A stretch of 64,000 nt of DNA, taken from contig JACPYM010000060.1 in the NCBI GenBank assembly GCA_016196035.1, positions 1 through 64,000 of the forward strand. The letters are read 5' to 3'. Position numbers and translations under genes: made by a program. Of this stretch, positions 46,887 through 57,146 are shown piece after piece (position 1 is the first letter of the stretch; each line of letters begins with the position of its first letter). The notes under the pieces were generated by a model. That model saw only the letters and a list, made by a program, of their open reading frames with translations. It was not told the origin of the DNA and did no database searches. The DNA comes from Acidobacteriota bacterium. Its GTDB lineage: Bacteria > Acidobacteriota > Blastocatellia > RBC074.

Positions 46887-48170
46887 ATGATTAACCATTA
46901 CCGCACGCTTGCCGAAGCTGATCCTGATGTTTACGCTGCGATTCAAAACGAAACGCGCCGTCAGCACGAAGGCTTGGAACTGATCGCTTCGGAAAATTTC
47001 ACCTCCGAAGCCGTGCTCGAAGCCGCCGGTTCCGTCTTCACCAACAAATACGCCGAAGGCTATCCAGGCAAACGCTATTACGGCGGCTGCGAATACAGCG
47101 ACGTCGTCGAGCAATTGGCGATTGACCGTGCCAAACAGCTCTTTGGCGCCGAACACGTCAATGTCCAGCCGCATTCAGGCAGCCAGGCGAATATGGCCGT
47201 CTATCTGTCGGTGCTGAATTACGGCGACACCGTGATGGGCTTCGACCTCTCGCACGGCGGCCATTTGACGCACGGGCACCCGCTGAATTTTTCGGGCAAG
47301 AGCTACAAGATCGTACCTTACGGCGTGAGCAAAGAAGACGAGACGATTGATTACGAGGCGATGGAACGGCTGGCGGCGGAACACAAGCCGAAGCTGATTC
47401 TGTGTGGCGCATCGGCTTATTCGCGCGTGATTGATTTCGAACGCATCGCCGCGATTGCCAAAGGCGTCGGCGCGTTGCTGATGGCTGACATTGCGCATAT
47501 CGCCGGACTGGTCGCGGCGGGCGTGCATCCGTCGCCGCTTCCGCACTGCGATTTCGTCACGACGACGACGCACAAAACGCTGCGCGGCCCGCGCGCCGGC
47601 CTCATTATGTGCCGCGAACAGTTCGCCAAAGACATTGATCGCACGGTCTTCCCCGGCGTTCAGGGCGGCCCGCTCGTCCACATCATTGCGGCCAAAGCCG
47701 TCGCCTTCAAAGAAGCGCTGCAACCGGAATTCAAAACCTACCAGCAACAAGTCCTGCGTAACGCCAAGGCGCTCTGCGACGGCATTCAGGCAGCGGGCTT
47801 CCGCGTTGTTTCGGGCGGCACCGACAATCACGTCTTTTTGGTGGATGTGTTCAGCAAAGGCTTGTTCGGCAAGGACGCCGAAAAGGCGCTCGACGCCGCG
47901 CACATAACCGTGAACAAAAACTCGATCCCCTTCGATCAAAATCCGCCGATGAAAGCCAGCGGCATTCGCCTGGGTTCGCCCGCCGTTACGACGCGCGGCA
48001 TGGGTGAAGCCGAGATGAAACAGATCGCCGCGTTGATTGCCGAAGTGCTGGCCGCGACCGGCGACGAAAGCGTGCGCGCGGGCGTCAGCGCGAAGGTCAA
48101 AGAGTTGACGGCGAAATTCCCACTGTATCCGAATCGCTTGAGCAAGGCCGATGGCGCGGCGGGCGATTAG
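46887..48170 (+). CDS. glyA: Serine hydroxymethyltransferase
   Basis: Converts serine to glycine and feeds one-carbon units to tetrahydrofolate. The PLP lysine lies in [12 protein letters not shown], and the start [16 protein letters not shown] and [15 protein letters not shown] are diagnostic. Length 427. No leader Shine-Dalgarno because the heptad repeat abuts the ATG. Confidence 0.96.
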   Translation: MINHYRTLAEADPDVYAAIQNETRRQHEGLELIASENFTSEAVLEAAGSVFTNKYAEGYPGKRYYGGCEYSDVVEQLAIDRAKQLFGAEHVNVQPHSGSQANMAVYLSVLNYGDTVMGFDLSHGGHLTHGHPLNFSGKSYKIVPYGVSKEDETIDYEAMERLAAEHKPKLILCGASAYSRVIDFERIAAIAKGVGALLMADIAHIAGLVAAGVHPSPLPHCDFVTTTTHKTLRGPRAGLIMCREQFAKDIDRTVFPGVQGGPLVHIIAAKAVAFKEALQPEFKTYQQQVLRNAKALCDGIQAAGFRVVSGGTDNHVFLVDVFSKGLFGKDAEKALDAAHITVNKNSIPFDQNPPMKASGIRLGSPAVTTRGMGEAEMKQIAALIAEVLAATGDESVRAGVSAKVKELTAKFPLYPNRLSKADGAAGD

Positions 48171-48194
48171 TCGAACAAGCAGCTTTCGGTTATG

Positions 48195-48257
48195 AAGCAG
48201 CAAAGGGCGCAATGCAGTTCAGGATGGGTCTGAACTGCATTGCGCCCTTTGCTGCTT
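48195..48257. terminator. 27-bp hairpin after glyA
   Basis: Arms 48195-48221 and 48231-48257 are perfect inverted copies with a 9-base loop. Lies between convergent glyA and the DapA-like gene; probably a bidirectional terminator. Confidence 0.8.
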
Positions 48258-48271
48258 TGTGGTTTTAGCAG

Positions 48272-49369
48272 TTATTGGTTGGCTTGGCTCTGCCATAAAG
48301 CGGGGATTTGCAGGTGCAACGCCGCCTGGAACTTCTGATAACGTTCACCAAACTGCGCACGTTGTTCCGCCGTTAACGCGGGTGTCCCCACGCAAACCCG
48401 CGCGCTTTCAATCACGCCATTCAACACCAACGACTCTTTGAAACACGCCAGCAACTTACCCGCACGCCGTCCGCCCTCTTCAAACAAACAGGCTTGTTCG
48501 AAGCTTTCACAGACATCGCGATACAGCTCGGTCAATTCTCCGTCACCTGCCCAACACACGCGCCAGGCTTTTTGCCATTCGCGCGGCAGCACGTTGCCGG
48601 GGCCAGAGACGACGCCAATCGGCAGGGCATCGTGCAACAGAAATTCGTGCCAACCCGCGCGCAAGCGTCCGATGAAACCGCGCGGCGGACGATACCAATC
48701 GAAGATCAGCCCGGCATTGCCGATGTAAATGCCGAATTCGCCCGGCTGTTTGTAATGCAGCGCGGCCTTGGTGTAATTGCCCAGCACCGTGCGCGAGGCC
48801 GAGACCTTGATGCCGTAAAGCCAGGGCAGGCGGCTCAGCTCTTTGACGATGTGCGTGCGGATGTGGTCGGTACGTCCGGGTGCGTTGATGTCGGCATTGT
48901 CGTAAAGAAAGACGGGGATGGGATGCGGCGCGGCTTCGATCAGGTCGTTCACCTCGCGGCGAAAGAAACGCACGATGTCGTGTTCGTCGAGATCGTTGAT
49001 CGCCAGCGGCGCGATGACGGCGGCGTCGGCATTGAGTTGAAGCGCCAAGTCTAGGTTGGCGAGGATTTCCTGCTTGGTGTCGCCATTGAGGCCGCACCAG
49101 ACTTCGACGGGCGTGCGGCCCTGGGTGAACAGTTCAGTGTTGATGGATTGCACTTCGTCTACGGCAAGGTGCAAGAGGCGCTGGCGCTCATCATTCGGCA
49201 AGCGGTTCCATTCGCCGGTAGTGCCGTTGGCGAAGATGACATCGGCGCCGTGGCCGTTTTGGATGACGTAGCGAAAGACTTGGCGCTGTTCGTGCTCGAT
49301 GACGTGGCCGCCCTCATCCACCACGCTGATGGTTGGGACGTTCAAGCCGCGTCGCAAACTGTAATTCAT
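48272..49369 (-). CDS. DapA-like aldolase
   Basis: The 365-residue protein belongs to the dihydrodipicolinate synthase/N-acetylneuraminate lyase family; FLYDN and the Schiff-base lysine in YGIKVSAS are visible. It is longer than true DapA, with a C-terminal extension, so a different keto-acid substrate is likely. The ATG at 49369 lies 7 bp after rsmB. It is the last gene of a four-gene run. Confidence 0.8.
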   Translation of the reverse strand: MNYSLRRGLNVPTISVVDEGGHVIEHEQRQVFRYVIQNGHGADVIFANGTTGEWNRLPNDERQRLLHLAVDEVQSINTELFTQGRTPVEVWCGLNGDTKQEILANLDLALQLNADAAVIAPLAINDLDEHDIVRFFRREVNDLIEAAPHPIPVFLYDNADINAPGRTDHIRTHIVKELSRLPWLYGIKVSASRTVLGNYTKAALHYKQPGEFGIYIGNAGLIFDWYRPPRGFIGRLRAGWHEFLLHDALPIGVVSGPGNVLPREWQKAWRVCWAGDGELTELYRDVCESFEQACLFEEGGRRAGKLLACFKESLVLNGVIESARVCVGTPALTAEQRAQFGERYQKFQAALHLQIPALWQSQANQ

Positions 49370-49376
49370 CGAAGCG

Positions 49377-50819
49377 TTATCTCCTCTTCCAAAGCACACA
49401 AAAGAAAAAGCCTTCGCAACCGTGGTGGTGCGGATAGGTGCGCCCGCCAAAGTCGCCGGTCAAGAAGTTGGTTGGATCAAGCCCTAGTTCAAGCAAACGC
49501 TCGCGGGTCATATCGCGGAATTCGTAGCCCGCTTCTTTTTGTTGTGCGCGCAACCACGCCACGACTTCTTCACCTTCTTCAGGTTCGGTCGAACAGACGG
49601 CATAGGTCAGCAAGCCGCCTGGCTTCACGCAGCGCGCGGCATTGGCAATCAACTGCTTTTGCAGTTCGGCCAGTTCTTTCAGTTTGGCTTCATTCAAGCG
49701 CCATTTGATTTCAGGATGGCGCTGCAACGTGCCGAGGCCGGAACACGGCGCATCAAGCAACACGGCGTCAAAGCTTTCGACAAAGCTGGCAGGCAGTTCC
49801 TGCGTGGCGTCGAGTTGTTTCAATTCGAGATTGAAAATGCCCAGCCGCTCGCGCATTTCATCCATCGTGCGCAAGCGGTGCGCGTGCAGATCACAGGCCA
49901 CAATGCGCGCATCGGCGGGCAAGAGGGAAGCGAGCAACGTCGCCTTGCTGCCGGGCGCAGCGCACAGATCGAGGCATTGCGGATTTGAAATTTGAGATTG
50001 CGGATGGTTGGCGGCGAGATGTGCAATGAGTTGCGAGGCTTCGTCTTGCAGGTAAAGCGCGCCTGTTTGCACTGGTGTTGCTTGCGAAGAAAGCTTGCCA
50101 GCGGTGATGACGAACGCTTGCGGCGCGACTGTTGATGGTTCGAAGCCAATGCCGCTTTGCGCCAGCCATTCGCGGCTTTGCGCCGGATCGGCTTGCAGCG
50201 CGTTAAAGCGGAAGGCGGTGCGCGGCGTCGTGTTGTTCGCCGTCGCGAGTTCTTTGGCGTCAGTTTCTCCCAGCCGCGCCAGCCAACGTTTGAGCAACCA
50301 CGACGGATGCGAGGTTTCGATGCCGAGGCGCGCCAAGTCATTCGGCACGGTTGCCAGCATTTCTTCCAAACTGGTGGCGCTGTCGCGTGTCGCATTGCGC
50401 AAGGCGGCATTGACCAACGGCGCGGCGGCGGGTTGTTCGGTGGCCTTGATCAAGTTGACTGATTCGTTGAGCGCCGCATGGGCTGGGATGCGCGTGAGCC
50501 AGCGCAGTTGATAGAGCCCGAGCCGCAAGGCGATTTGCGTCGCGGTGTCGAGTTTGTTGGTCGGGCGCTGGGCATAGCGTTCGATCAGAAAATCAAGCGT
50601 GCGTTGCCAACGCAAGACACCAAGCACCAGTTCGTTGAGCAAGCCGTGGTCTTCGCGCGACAGTGAGTTGTAGTTTTCCGAGGCCAGCAAGTTGGTCGCA
50701 TAAGCGTCTTCGGTCGCCACGCGCCAGAGTATGTCGAAGGCAGCGCGGCGCGCGGGCGAGATTTCGATGGGGCGGGGCCTGGGTGGTTGTGACTTGATGA
50801 GGCGGGGGCGTGTGTTCAT
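49377..50819 (-). CDS. rsmB: 16S rRNA m5C967 methyltransferase
   Basis: The 480-residue protein has an N-terminal NusB-like domain and a methyltransferase domain with the catalytic cysteines in [18 protein letters not shown] and [12 protein letters not shown] short heptad-derived insert near residue 285 (QSQISNPQ) lies before [11 protein letters not shown]. It overlaps fmt by 4 bases. Confidence 0.93.
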   Translation of the reverse strand: MNTRPRLIKSQPPRPRPIEISPARRAAFDILWRVATEDAYATNLLASENYNSLSREDHGLLNELVLGVLRWQRTLDFLIERYAQRPTNKLDTATQIALRLGLYQLRWLTRIPAHAALNESVNLIKATEQPAAAPLVNAALRNATRDSATSLEEMLATVPNDLARLGIETSHPSWLLKRWLARLGETDAKELATANNTTPRTAFRFNALQADPAQSREWLAQSGIGFEPSTVAPQAFVITAGKLSSQATPVQTGALYLQDEASQLIAHLAANHPQSQISNPQCLDLCAAPGSKATLLASLLPADARIVACDLHAHRLRTMDEMRERLGIFNLELKQLDATQELPASFVESFDAVLLDAPCSGLGTLQRHPEIKWRLNEAKLKELAELQKQLIANAARCVKPGGLLTYAVCSTEPEEGEEVVAWLRAQQKEAGYEFRDMTRERLLELGLDPTNFLTGDFGGRTYPHHHGCEGFFFCVLWKRR

Positions 50820-51754
50820 CCGAGTTTGGTTCCAACTTGTAATTTTGCGCCGTTCAGAAAATCGTGCACCGCCATCACTTTTTTTCCGGCTGGTTGCACT
50901 TGGGTGAGGCGCAATTGTGAGCCGTGTCCGCAGGCAACGGCAAAGCTGTCTTTTGCAATTTCAACAATCGTGCCGGGCGCGGCATCACCTGTGTGTGCTT
51001 CAGCGGTTGCCGCGACGATTTCAAGCCGCTGCTCATGAAGCAAAGTGTAACAACCGGGGAAGGGCGTGAACCCGCGCAGCCGGTTGTAAAGTTGCGTGGC
51101 GCTCAACGTCCAATCCACCAAACCGTCTTCGCGTTTTAGCATTGGCGCGTAAGTTGCTTCGGCTTCGTTTTGCTTTTGTGGCGTGATCTTGCTGCGTTCG
51201 ATTCCCGCCAGCGTTTCGATCAGCAATGACGCACCCAACTCAGCCAGACGCGGTGTCAGTTGCTCCGCCGTTTCGGTCGCGCCAATGGCCGTTGTGTCTT
51301 GCCGCAGGATGTCACCCGTGTCCATGCCTACATCCATTTGCATGATCGTCACGCCGGTCTCGGTCTCACCTTGCACGATGGCCCAGTTGATCGGGGCCGC
51401 GCCGCGATATTTCGGCAGGATGGAAGAGTGTACGTTGATGCAGCCCAGACGCGGCGCGCCGAGCATCCAATCGGGCAGGATGCGGCCGTAGGCGGCGATG
51501 ATCCCTGCATCCACCTGCTGAAACAGCGGCTCGAATTCGGCGCGCGCCTCGGCGGTTTTGATTTTGAGCGGTTGATAAACAGTCAGGCCGTGTTCCAGCG
51601 CGCAGACTTTGACGGGCGGCGGTGTAATGACCTGTTTACGCCCGACGGGCTTGTCGGGTTGGGTGAAGACAGCCTGGATGCGATGCCCGGCTGCGATCAG
51701 TTTGCGTAAGCTGGGCACGGCGAAGGCGGGCGTGCCCATAAAAATCAAATTCAT
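50816..51754 (-). CDS. fmt: Methionyl-tRNA formyltransferase
   Basis: Formylates initiator Met-tRNA. The 312-residue sequence has [34 protein letters not shown] and the HxSLLP motif; the tetrahydrofolate-binding site is intact. Coupled by overlaps to a 113-residue gene upstream and rsmB downstream. Confidence 0.96.
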   Translation of the reverse strand: MNLIFMGTPAFAVPSLRKLIAAGHRIQAVFTQPDKPVGRKQVITPPPVKVCALEHGLTVYQPLKIKTAEARAEFEPLFQQVDAGIIAAYGRILPDWMLGAPRLGCINVHSSILPKYRGAAPINWAIVQGETETGVTIMQMDVGMDTGDILRQDTTAIGATETAEQLTPRLAELGASLLIETLAGIERSKITPQKQNEAEATYAPMLKREDGLVDWTLSATQLYNRLRGFTPFPGCYTLLHEQRLEIVAATAEAHTGDAAPGTIVEIAKDSFAVACGHGSQLRLTQVQPAGKKVMAVHDFLNGAKLQVGTKLG

Positions 51755-52092
51755 GTTTCTGGTGGTTCCAATGGTTCGATCTCAATGGTGTCGAACATCG
51801 CCTGCTGGCGCAACGCTCCGGCAACCGTCGTGGCCTTGCGTGCCGTCAGGGGATGATCCGGGTCGCTGCTTTGAATCAGAAACTCGCCTGCCCCGATGGG
51901 TTCGATGCTGAGTTGGCCTAACGCTACGCCGGGCGCTACGGTCATTGAATCAAGTTGGTGAATGCGAAAGCGTCCGGTGCGCTCGACCCAATCTTCGATA
52001 AACGGGTCGCGCAAGGCGTGCTCGGCTTCGTTCTGATTTGCGTAACTGCCCGTGACCAATAAGCAAAATGCTTCTTCTTTATGTCTTTTCAT
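51751..52092 (-). CDS. Hypothetical protein
   Basis: The 113-residue product, [27 protein letters not shown], is not recognised. Its stop overlaps the fmt start by 4 bases, so it is part of the fmt-rsmB operon. It has no signal peptide, and predicted alternating strands and helices suggest a small cytosolic domain. Confidence 0.65.
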   Translation of the reverse strand: MKRHKEEAFCLLVTGSYANQNEAEHALRDPFIEDWVERTGRFRIHQLDSMTVAPGVALGQLSIEPIGAGEFLIQSSDPDHPLTARKATTVAGALRQQAMFDTIEIEPLEPPET

Positions 52093-52182
52093 GGCGGCAA
52101 ATGGTTTGTTGAATCGTCGCGGCAGTCTAGGCGGCGGGTGGCGGGGAAGTCAATTTGCGGTGTTTCGACCAAGAGTAAAAAA

Positions 52183-52218
52183 ATGGCCTCAAAGCGGTGG
52201 TGCGTGCCTTGAGGCCAT
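52183..52218 (-). terminator. Terminator after the 221-residue gene
   Basis: ATGGCCTCAA (52183-52192) pairs with 52209-52218; on the minus strand the stem is followed by a run of seven T. A clear intrinsic terminator. Confidence 0.85.
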
Positions 52219-52266
52219 AAGCGCTGGATTGGTGCGTTGTTGGTGTGGTGTAACTCGAAAAAAATC

Positions 52267-52932
52267 TTATTCCGCGGGTTCCGCCGAGAGCTGAAAACTG
52301 ATCGTGGGGACCAACAATTGCCCTTTGACCAGCCGCAGCGCCGGATTGTTCAACAGCATCGCGGCCTGATTAAGGAGTTCCGATTCGCGCAGTTCCTTGT
52401 ACTTGCCGTTCTTGCTCAACAGCAGATAAATCGTGCCATTGCCCGGTTGTTTTGGGCGCGGCGTTTTGGGCGCAGCTTTTTTGGATTTGGCCGCTGTCCC
52501 TTTTTCAGTAATTGTCTCTTTCGTTGGTTCGCTCATTTTTTCCGGTGCGGGCGACTGCGCTTTCGCGGGCCGCTTTTTACGTTCGAAGGTATTTGCTTCC
52601 GTTGTGCTCGACACGGCAGTTTGCGCGCGTGACAGCATAGCCACATCTGACCTCGTTCCAGGATTGCTCTGTACGGTCAATGCCGGTCGAGACACAACGG
52701 AAACTCTGGTGGCAGCAGGCTGCGCTTTGCGGGCCGGGGCTATCAGTGTTTGCACCTCAAACACGCGCCCGGTTTTAGCCGCCGCTGCTTCTAAGCGAGA
52801 CTGAATGGCGACTAAGCCAGGTTCACCCGTCACGGCCTTTTGCCAATCTTTGCAGTTGCGCCGGAACTTGCACGACCAATAACAAACTTCGACGGCTTTC
52901 TGGCAACTGAACCGCTGACAGGCGACTTGCAT
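52267..52932 (-). CDS. Cys-cluster protein with a basic disordered centre
   Basis: The 221-residue product begins with a compact cysteine cluster, CQRFSCQKAVEVCYWSCKFRRNC (quoted in part as CQRFSCQKAVEVC), likely metal-binding. The middle is rich in Lys, Ala, Pro and Thr, and the last 60 residues contain the hydrophobic TIYLLLSKNGKYKELRE. AAGGAG precedes the ATG. Role unknown; zinc or iron-sulfur binding is a guess. Confidence 0.6.
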   Translation of the reverse strand: MQVACQRFSCQKAVEVCYWSCKFRRNCKDWQKAVTGEPGLVAIQSRLEAAAAKTGRVFEVQTLIAPARKAQPAATRVSVVSRPALTVQSNPGTRSDVAMLSRAQTAVSSTTEANTFERKKRPAKAQSPAPEKMSEPTKETITEKGTAAKSKKAAPKTPRPKQPGNGTIYLLLSKNGKYKELRESELLNQAAMLLNNPALRLVKGQLLVPTISFQLSAEPAE

Positions 52933-53085
52933 GGCTTACTCCTTTCTCAAAACTACTCCTGCTTGATTCTTTATTCGAAAAAATTGAAGGGGATGCAGAG
53001 TCGCAGACTTGAGCAGCCAAGGATGCTCACAGCGGCACACGGCCAAACTGCTCAAGCCTGCCAAAATGGTCAGGAACTTAGGAAG

Positions 53086-53628
53086 CTAGAAGGGAATGTC
53101 ATCTTCCTCAATGCTGACCAATTCTTTCGCCGCTGGCGCGGCCTTCTTGCCACGGCTCGGCGTTGTGCTTAGCTTTGTTGCCGTAGCGCCCAGCGCCTTG
53201 GCAATCGCTTGTTTCTTCTCCGCTGGACTTTCGTTGGGAATGCCTTGCGTCGTCGTCGTGCTGGCGCTGACCGTTACATTGTTCGTCTCGACGACATCAT
53301 TGCGTTGACCCAGGAATTGCAAATCAAGCGCCGTGACTTCGGGACTAATACGCGTGTGACCTTCGCGGTCAACGTATTCCTCCAGTCGCAACCGGCCTTC
53401 GACATACACCTGACGACCTTTGCTCAGATACTCATTCGCTAACTCGGCCTGCCGGCCCCAGACGGTCACACGAAACCAGGTCGTCGTTTCTTCCGGTTCA
53501 CCTTGCGCATTTTTGCGCCGTTCCGTCGTGGCGACCGAAAACTTGCACACGGCATTGCCTTGCGGCGTGTGTTTCAATTCAGGGTCGCGCCCCAAATAAC
53601 CAACGATGGTGATTTTGTTGAATGACAT
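53086..53628 (-). CDS. ssb: Single-stranded DNA-binding protein
   Basis: The 180-residue protein has the OB-fold start FNKITIVGYLGRDPELKHTP and the acidic tip EEDDIPF that recruits replication partners. Binds single-stranded DNA in replication and repair. The ATG at 53628 (MSFNK) is preferred over an ATG four codons upstream. Confidence 0.96.
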   Translation of the reverse strand: MSFNKITIVGYLGRDPELKHTPQGNAVCKFSVATTERRKNAQGEPEETTTWFRVTVWGRQAELANEYLSKGRQVYVEGRLRLEEYVDREGHTRISPEVTALDLQFLGQRNDVVETNNVTVSASTTTTQGIPNESPAEKKQAIAKALGATATKLSTTPSRGKKAAPAAKELVSIEEDDIPF

Positions 53629-53734
53629 TTCGCACCTCACTTGGTAAACGCTGTCAACCTAAATACCGCGGCAGCGCCGATTGTCTTTCACCGCGCTCGC
53701 TTGCGGCGTCTCACTGTTTCACTGACAGAACAGA

Positions 53735-53763
53735 CTTATACGCCTGTCTTGTTTTTGTGTCAA
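53735..53763 (-). promoter_or_regulatory. Promoter of ssb
   Basis: On the minus strand TTGACA (53758-53763), 17 bases, TATAAG (53735-53740): an almost ideal sigma-70 promoter, about 110 bases before the ssb ATG. The bases just downstream, around 53712-53730, carry a CTGT-N7-ACAG dyad that resembles, but does not match, a LexA box. Confidence 0.8.
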
Positions 53764-53828
53764 CAGTGAAACGCAAGTTTTTTGCAGTTTTTTTCGTGTG
53801 TGGGGAAAGAGGCGGGTTACGGGCAAAG

Positions 53829-53867
53829 AAAAAGGCACGTGCGAGTTGTTTGTGATTCACGCGTGCC
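53829..53867 (-). terminator. Terminator after def
   Basis: GGCACG (53834-53839) pairs with CGTGCC (53862-53867); on the minus strand TTTTTC follows. Ends the def transcript. Confidence 0.6.
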
Positions 53868-53895
53868 CTAATTTGACAGGCTTATTTGCTCAGAG

Positions 53896-54411
53896 CTAAT
53901 CCCAATCGCCGAGTTTGATGCGTTTCTTGATTTTGCGTTTGACCAAGTCACGCTTCAGTGCGCTGATGTAGTCCAGGAAGAGCTTGCCATAAAGATGGTC
54001 TGTTTCGTGTAAGACACAGCGAGCCTCCAGATCCTCGACTTGCATCGTGAATTCCTGGCCGTGAATGTCTTGCGCTGTGACGGTCACGATGCGCGGGAGT
54101 TCGACCTCGAAGTAAATATCGGGGAAGCTCAAACAGCCTTCGTCGCCGACCTGTGTCTCTTTAGTTTCGACGATGCGCGGATTGATCAGCGCGTAGCGGC
54201 GCTGGGGATCACGGTTGCTGCCGCTGCAATCCATCACAAACAGTTTGATGGATTCACCCACTTGAGGCGCGGCCAGCCCACAGCCTTTTTCCTCGTACAT
54301 TGTCTCGAACATGTTCTCGACCAATGCGGCCAGCTTGCCATCGAATTCGGTAATCAGCTTGCCTTCCTGTTGCAGCACGGGATCGCCATATTTCACAACT
54401 TTCAACATCAT
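53896..54411 (-). CDS. def: Peptide deformylase
   Basis: Removes the formyl group from nascent proteins. The three PDF motifs are [18 protein letters not shown] and [11 protein letters not shown] (zinc site Cys plus two His). Length is 171 residues; there are two tandem ATGs and TAAGG upstream. It follows aroC by 79 bp on the same strand. Confidence 0.95.
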   Translation of the reverse strand: MMLKVVKYGDPVLQQEGKLITEFDGKLAALVENMFETMYEEKGCGLAAPQVGESIKLFVMDCSGSNRDPQRRYALINPRIVETKETQVGDEGCLSFPDIYFEVELPRIVTVTAQDIHGQEFTMQVEDLEARCVLHETDHLYGKLFLDYISALKRDLVKRKIKKRIKLGDWD

Positions 54412-54490
54412 ATAGCCTTACTCACCTCAATTCTCACGATCTTCGGGAAGATCAATTGAAGCAAAAGAAAACGGCGTTTGCAACCAGGCC

Positions 54491-55681
54491 CTAGTATTCG
54501 AGCAATTGCTGCTGATAGCTCTCGAAATTCCGTCTCATCTCGCGCAACGAATCACCGCCGAACTTTTCGCGCAGCGCTTGCGCCAGCACAATCGCCACCA
54601 TCGCTTCGCCAATCACGCCCGCCGCTGGCACCGCCGTCACGTCCGAACGCTCGAAGTCGGCTTCCAGCACCTCCTTGGTGTCAATGTGGATGCTCTTGAG
54701 CCGTTTGCGTAGCGTGGCGATTGGTTTCAGGTAACCGCGCACACGCAACTCCTGCCCATTGGTCATGCCGCCTTCCAAGCCGCCCGCACGGTTGGAGCTG
54801 CGGCTAAAGGTGCGCGTCGCGCTATCATAAGTAATCTCGTCATGCACTTGCGAGCCGGGTTTGAAGGCATTGGCGACGCCTTCGCCCAACTCGACGGCTT
54901 TGACAGCGTGGATGGACATCACGGCCTGGGCCAGTTGCCCGTCCAGCTTGGCCGTCCAACTCGTATGCGAACCGAGGCCCGGCACACAGCCTTGCGCTAC
55001 GACTTCAAACAGTCCGCCCAGCGTGTCGCCCTCTTCGACCCCGGCCAGATCAATGCGCGCGACCATGCGCGCTTCGGCCTCTTTGTCTACGCAACGCAAC
55101 ACCGTGTCATCATACAGCGCTTGAATCTCGGCGAAGCTGGCGTCGGGTTGTGCGCTTTCAATTTCGCCCAAGCGGATCACGTGGCTGGCGAGTTCAACGC
55201 CGAATTCGTGCAGCAACTGTTTGGCGAGTGCGCCGACAGCCACGCGCATGGTCGTTTCGCGCGCGCTGGCGCGTTCGAGAATGTCGCGCAAATCGCGCCG
55301 GTCGTATTTCATCCCGCCGACCAAATCGGCGTGGCCGGGACGCGGGCGAATGACTTTGCGGTCTCTTCCGGGTGTTCCTTGGGCGAGTAGGCCTTCCGGC
55401 TTCTCCACCGCCATTACGTCCGTCCAGTTTTTGAAATCGCGATTCTCGACGAGCAATGCGATAGGGCCGCCCAACGCTTCACCATGGCGCACGCCCGCCA
55501 GGATTTGCACGGTGTCGGTTTCGATTTTCATGCGGCCACCGCGTCCGTAACCTTGTTGCCGCCGCCACAATTCGTGGTTGATGTAATCCAGCCGGAGGGG
55601 CAAGCCGGCGGGCAAGCCTTCGACAGTCGCAACCAAAGCAGGGCCGTGCGATTCGCCCGAAGTAGTAAAAGAGAAATTCAT
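54491..55681 (-). CDS. aroC: Chorismate synthase
   Basis: Makes chorismate from EPSP, with reduced FMN. The start [15 protein letters not shown] and the motif [11 protein letters not shown] are family signatures, as are the basic [13 protein letters not shown] stretch and the late [13 protein letters not shown]. The ATG at 55681 is chosen for the conserved [10 protein letters not shown] start; the frame is open to 55840. Length 396. Confidence 0.95.
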   Translation of the reverse strand: MNFSFTTSGESHGPALVATVEGLPAGLPLRLDYINHELWRRQQGYGRGGRMKIETDTVQILAGVRHGEALGGPIALLVENRDFKNWTDVMAVEKPEGLLAQGTPGRDRKVIRPRPGHADLVGGMKYDRRDLRDILERASARETTMRVAVGALAKQLLHEFGVELASHVIRLGEIESAQPDASFAEIQALYDDTVLRCVDKEAEARMVARIDLAGVEEGDTLGGLFEVVAQGCVPGLGSHTSWTAKLDGQLAQAVMSIHAVKAVELGEGVANAFKPGSQVHDEITYDSATRTFSRSSNRAGGLEGGMTNGQELRVRGYLKPIATLRKRLKSIHIDTKEVLEADFERSDVTAVPAAGVIGEAMVAIVLAQALREKFGGDSLREMRRNFESYQQQLLEY

Positions 55682-55876
55682 AGCGTTGGTCTTTTCAGTG
55701 TTTATTGTTGCAGCTTCGTGACAGGCACGAAGTATAGAAGTGCCGCCAGCAATGGGCAAATAAACGAAATTGATGTCGTGCCGCTGCGCGCTGCTTTGAA
55801 TCGTTTCGCCGTAGCAGGCATAATCCACCCTCATTTCCAACCTTTAATCAACAATTTGAGAAGGACACACTCTGTG

Positions 55877-57076
55877 ATGCAATCACCGTTTGCGTACATC
55901 GAACAAGCGCCACCCGATCCGATCATCGGGCTGACCGAAGCGTTTAACCAGGACGCCAACCCCGCCAAGGTCAACCTGGGCGTCGGCGTTTATCAGGATG
56001 CCACTGGCAAGGTGCCCGTGCTGCGCGTCGTGCGCGAAGCCGAGGCGCGTTATTACGAGCAAGAGGCGACCAAGAGCTACCTGCCGATTGACGGGCTGGT
56101 GGCTTACAACAAGGAAGTACAGAAGCTGCTCTTTGGCCCGGACTCGCAAGTCATCGCCGAAGGGCGCGCGGTGACGGTGCAGGGCTTGGGCGGCACGGGC
56201 AGTCTGAAAATCGGCGCGGATTTCTTGCGGCGCTTTTTGCCCGACGCGCAAATCTGGATTAGCAGCCCGAGTTGGGAAAACCACCAGATGCTGTTTGAGA
56301 CCGCCGGGTTCAAGGTGAACAGCTATCCCTATTACGACGCCGAAACGCACGGGCTGAATTTCAACAGCATGCTCGAAACGTTGAAGACGCTGCCCGCGCA
56401 AAGCATCGTCGTGTTGCACGCCTGTTGCCACAATCCGACGGGCGTGGATTTGAACAATGAGCAGTGGGCGCTAGTGCTTGATGTCGTCAAACAGCGCGCG
56501 CTGGTGCCGTTTCTGGATTTCGCCTATCAGGGTTTTGGTGAGAGCCTGGCAGCCGACGCGTTTGCCGTGCGGGCCTTTGCCGAGGCGGGCATCCAGTGTT
56601 TGATTGCCAGTTCGTTCTCGAAATCGTTTGGACTATACCGCGAACGTGTCGGCGCGTTGACCCTCCTGACCGAATCGGGCGCGGAAGCGAAGCACGTGCT
56701 GAGTCAGGTCAAACGCGTGATCCGCACGAATTATTCCAGCCCGCCTTCGCACGGCGCGCAGATCGTGGCACTGGTGTTGAGCGATCCCGTCTTGCGTGGA
56801 CAATGGGAAGCCGAGTTGACCGAGATGCGCGAACGCATCCAGCAAATGCGCGACAAGTTTGTGGCGATGCTGCGCGAGAAGGGTATTGAGCAGGATTTCG
56901 GCTTCATTCAACAGCAACGCGGCATGTTTTCGTATTCGGGCTTGAATCCCGAACAGGTCAAGACGCTGCGCGAAAGGAACAGCCTTTATATTGTCGGCAG
57001 CGGGCGCATTTGTGTGGCGGCGCTGAACGACCACAACATTGGCGGCATCTGCGAAGCGATTGCTGAGGTGCTGTAG
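55877..57076 (+). CDS. Aromatic/aspartate aminotransferase
   Basis: A PLP-dependent class I aminotransferase of the AspC/TyrB group. The Schiff-base lysine lies in SSFSKSFGLYRERVG, and the start FAYIEQAPPDPIIGLTEAFN is characteristic. Length about 399. ATG 55877 or GTG 55874 both fit; AAGGA at 55861 is nearer the ideal spacing for the GTG. It converges on the kinase gene. Confidence 0.92.
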   Translation: MQSPFAYIEQAPPDPIIGLTEAFNQDANPAKVNLGVGVYQDATGKVPVLRVVREAEARYYEQEATKSYLPIDGLVAYNKEVQKLLFGPDSQVIAEGRAVTVQGLGGTGSLKIGADFLRRFLPDAQIWISSPSWENHQMLFETAGFKVNSYPYYDAETHGLNFNSMLETLKTLPAQSIVVLHACCHNPTGVDLNNEQWALVLDVVKQRALVPFLDFAYQGFGESLAADAFAVRAFAEAGIQCLIASSFSKSFGLYRERVGALTLLTESGAEAKHVLSQVKRVIRTNYSSPPSHGAQIVALVLSDPVLRGQWEAELTEMRERIQQMRDKFVAMLREKGIEQDFGFIQQQRGMFSYSGLNPEQVKTLRERNSLYIVGSGRICVAALNDHNIGGICEAIAEVL

Positions 57077-57146
57077 CGGAATTGCAAACCGAATGCGCCG
57101 CCAAGAGAGAGGCTCATTTGCTCCGTCTTGCCGGGAATCGGCCGCC

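Noticed and set aside
53712-53730. LexA box before ssb
   Set aside because: The dyad is CTGT-N7-ACAG, one base short of the usual spacing, and no LexA is in the window; left as a comment only.
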